A DNA stretch of 64,000 nt from Syngnathus acus (Eukaryota; Chordata; Actinopteri; Syngnathiformes; Syngnathidae), in the NCBI RefSeq assembly GCF_901709675.1, contig NC_051087.1, forward strand, positions 8,270,884 to 8,334,883, in the 5' to 3' direction. Below the pieces are notes generated by a model. That model saw only the letters and a program-made list of their open reading frames with translations, had not been told where the DNA came from and ran no database searches. Below are positions 62,367 to 64,000 of the stretch, one piece after another. Each line of letters opens with the position of its first letter. The first letter of the stretch is position 1. The position numbers and the translations under genes were made by a program.

Positions 62367-64000
62367 GTGAGTATACAGTATTTAAGATGAGATAATCCTT
62401 TATTGATCCTCACAGAAGAATACAGAGGATTTGCATGACCCAGTGTGCAATCGATCAGCCTTTCTCCTATGTCATGAAATTTATGTGTGATATCTGTGTT
62501 TATCTCATCTGGTTTGTGTGCTTTTAAATACGAGACAGTATAGGCCCCCCCTTCATTAAAGTACCTTGCTGGGCTAATGAGCATCATCAATCTAGTGACC
62601 TTGTCCTTTTCTTCTCCCCTCCTCTCTTGTATTTGGGAAAGTGACTTCATTAAAGCTGCTCTGATGAGCTTCGCTGTCATCTGCTGCCGTCATGTGTGTG
62701 TGTGTTCTATTAGCCTGCTATCTTACTGTCTGTCTCTTTGAATAACAGCCTGCCACATGGGAGCAAGAGCTCATGCTCGGCCATTGTCAGTGTATGTGTG
62801 TGCGTGTGCACGAGCATCCGTGCATGTGTCCACTCGAGCACAGTGTGTCATTAATTCTGTAATTAACAGAAGAATGCCTCATCATTTGGACACACTGTCA
62901 GGTTCCATCATACATGGAATACACTTTCTCCCTGTTTCTTGCTCTCTCCTACACACACGTGCACACACACACAAGCACACGCTTGTGCACACATGCACAT
63001 CATATCAAGTCTTAGAAAACAAGCATGATGATCCTCTCCAAAGCGCATTTCTCATTTCTTCCTTCCTACCAACCTCTTGGAATCCTTTCATATCCCCTCA
63101 CATGCGCTTCTCACACCTCTTGTCTCTACCCTCTGACCCTTAATCAGGAAGAGTACACCAACTCATCCCTATATCTACACAACAAAGTGTTGGACTTAAA
63201 TTTAGCATGCGGTGAGAGCACCCATTGATCTATTGTTTTTTTTAGATCGTTGAGCCGAGGGGTGTCACGGTAGTGGAGCCAATCCCAGTTGACTTGAACA
63301 AATTCAGACTGATGATGTATTTTTAGGCGTCAGGAGAAACAATGCACTGCTAGAGATGCTCAGCCCACAGTTTGGAAAAACCTCTCTTACGTGTTCTCCT
63401 CCTCCATCCTCTCAGTCTGTCATATCTGAGTAACCCAGCCTATCTAATTAACTTTCCTCTGCCAGGGTTGTACATCAGCATGACTGTCACTTTATAGGAA
63501 AAAGGAGGGGACTTTTTTCGCCTCTTTTGTGTCAGTTCTCTCTGTCTTTGCATTTCATGCATTCTTTTGTCCTCTGTTCCCTTCTCATCCATTATCTCTG
63601 TCTCTCATTCTCTTTCTTTCCGTCTCCCTGTCGTGCATGCATTAATGGATGTCTCCCAGGAAGTGAACAATAACATGAATGATAAAGCTGGCTTACGCAA
63701 GGATTGGAGCAAAGTTTGACACCAAGGCTCTATAAATGAATGAATGAATCCCAGCATGAAGGACATACTGTATGATGCCACTTGAACTTGTCAATCTTTA
63801 CACTAGTTATGTGAAAGGGGTTGGCCATATAAATCAGTCAAGAAGCGTTGGCACGTGATTAATTATTTTATTTATTTTTTGGAACACCGCCATATGCCAA
63901 AATGTGAGCACAGTTTGATGCAATAACTCCAGAGCTCAAAATGACATGAACGATATGCTGAGACTTCCAAATATTTTAGGCATTGAGGTCTGATTAGAGC
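62367..64000 (+). other. sgcz: Start of sgcz intron 7
   Basis: The intron begins with donor gtgagt. It contains a diverged copy of the CCTTTATT-type fish repeat motif at about 62394-62413 and short TG or CA stretches (62696-62705, 62949-62990). I searched by eye for the cysteine-rich C-terminal exon and a stop codon context and did not find them. The rest shows nothing recognisable. Confidence 0.8.

Noticed and set aside
62168-62680. 170-codon open frame on the minus strand
   Set aside because: It runs antisense across sgcz exon 7, and its openness follows from the coding sequence on the other strand. No family features.
63130-63230. Possible last sarcoglycan exon
   Set aside because: A short open stretch after cttaatcag was considered, but its translation lacks the cysteine cluster and the expected FLNAE-type start.

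Overview
The window is vertebrate genomic DNA, almost certainly from a teleost fish. It holds one recognisable gene in six exons separated by large introns, many AT-rich stretches, long (TG)n and tetranucleotide microsatellites, and decayed fish-type transposons (Tc1-like, hAT-like, L2-like LINEs and tRNA-derived SINEs). I see no bacterial, phage, organellar or CRISPR features, and no second protein-coding gene on either strand.

The gene is a sarcoglycan on the + strand. The best match is zeta-sarcoglycan (sgcz), a single-pass type II membrane protein of the sarcoglycan part of the dystrophin complex. Six coding exons lie at 265-474, 18114-18215, 37121-37208, 50805-50927, 51149-51221 and 62243-62366. 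All have AG/GT borders, and their phases join without a break into 240 codons (720 nt). By the vertebrate SGCZ gene layout these are exons 2 to 7 of 8. The short first exon and promoter should lie before position 1, and the last exon (cysteine-rich C-terminus, stop, 3' UTR) after 64000. Visible introns are about 17.6, 18.9, 13.6, 0.22 and 11.0 kb.

Intron 2 (475-18113) holds an hAT-type MITE, an L2-like LINE remnant, a 250-bp (TG)n tract, a long inverted repeat and copies of a SINE family, one complete with a 14-bp target-site duplication. Intron 3 (18216-37120) holds a 42-bp insertion of the same SINE tail with its own 14-bp duplication, a second SINE type, an hAT MITE with an 8-bp duplication, and two dead Tc1-like transposase genes. 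Intron 4 (37209-50804) opens with a CA repeat just after the splice donor and holds a tandem duplication, an inverted-repeat element and a 359-bp composite tetranucleotide array. Intron 5 is only 221 bp. Intron 6 (51222-62242) holds a 5'-truncated LINE with an intact C-terminal frame, and a pyrimidine-rich tract before exon 7.

I did not find a new biological system. The most informative points are the set of insertions with exact target-site duplications sharing one 3' tail, the CA repeat beside the exon 4 donor, the unexplained inverted repeat at 7861-8572, and the sarcoglycan gene model itself. Family assignments of repeats were made from memory of fish repeats and need a library search.
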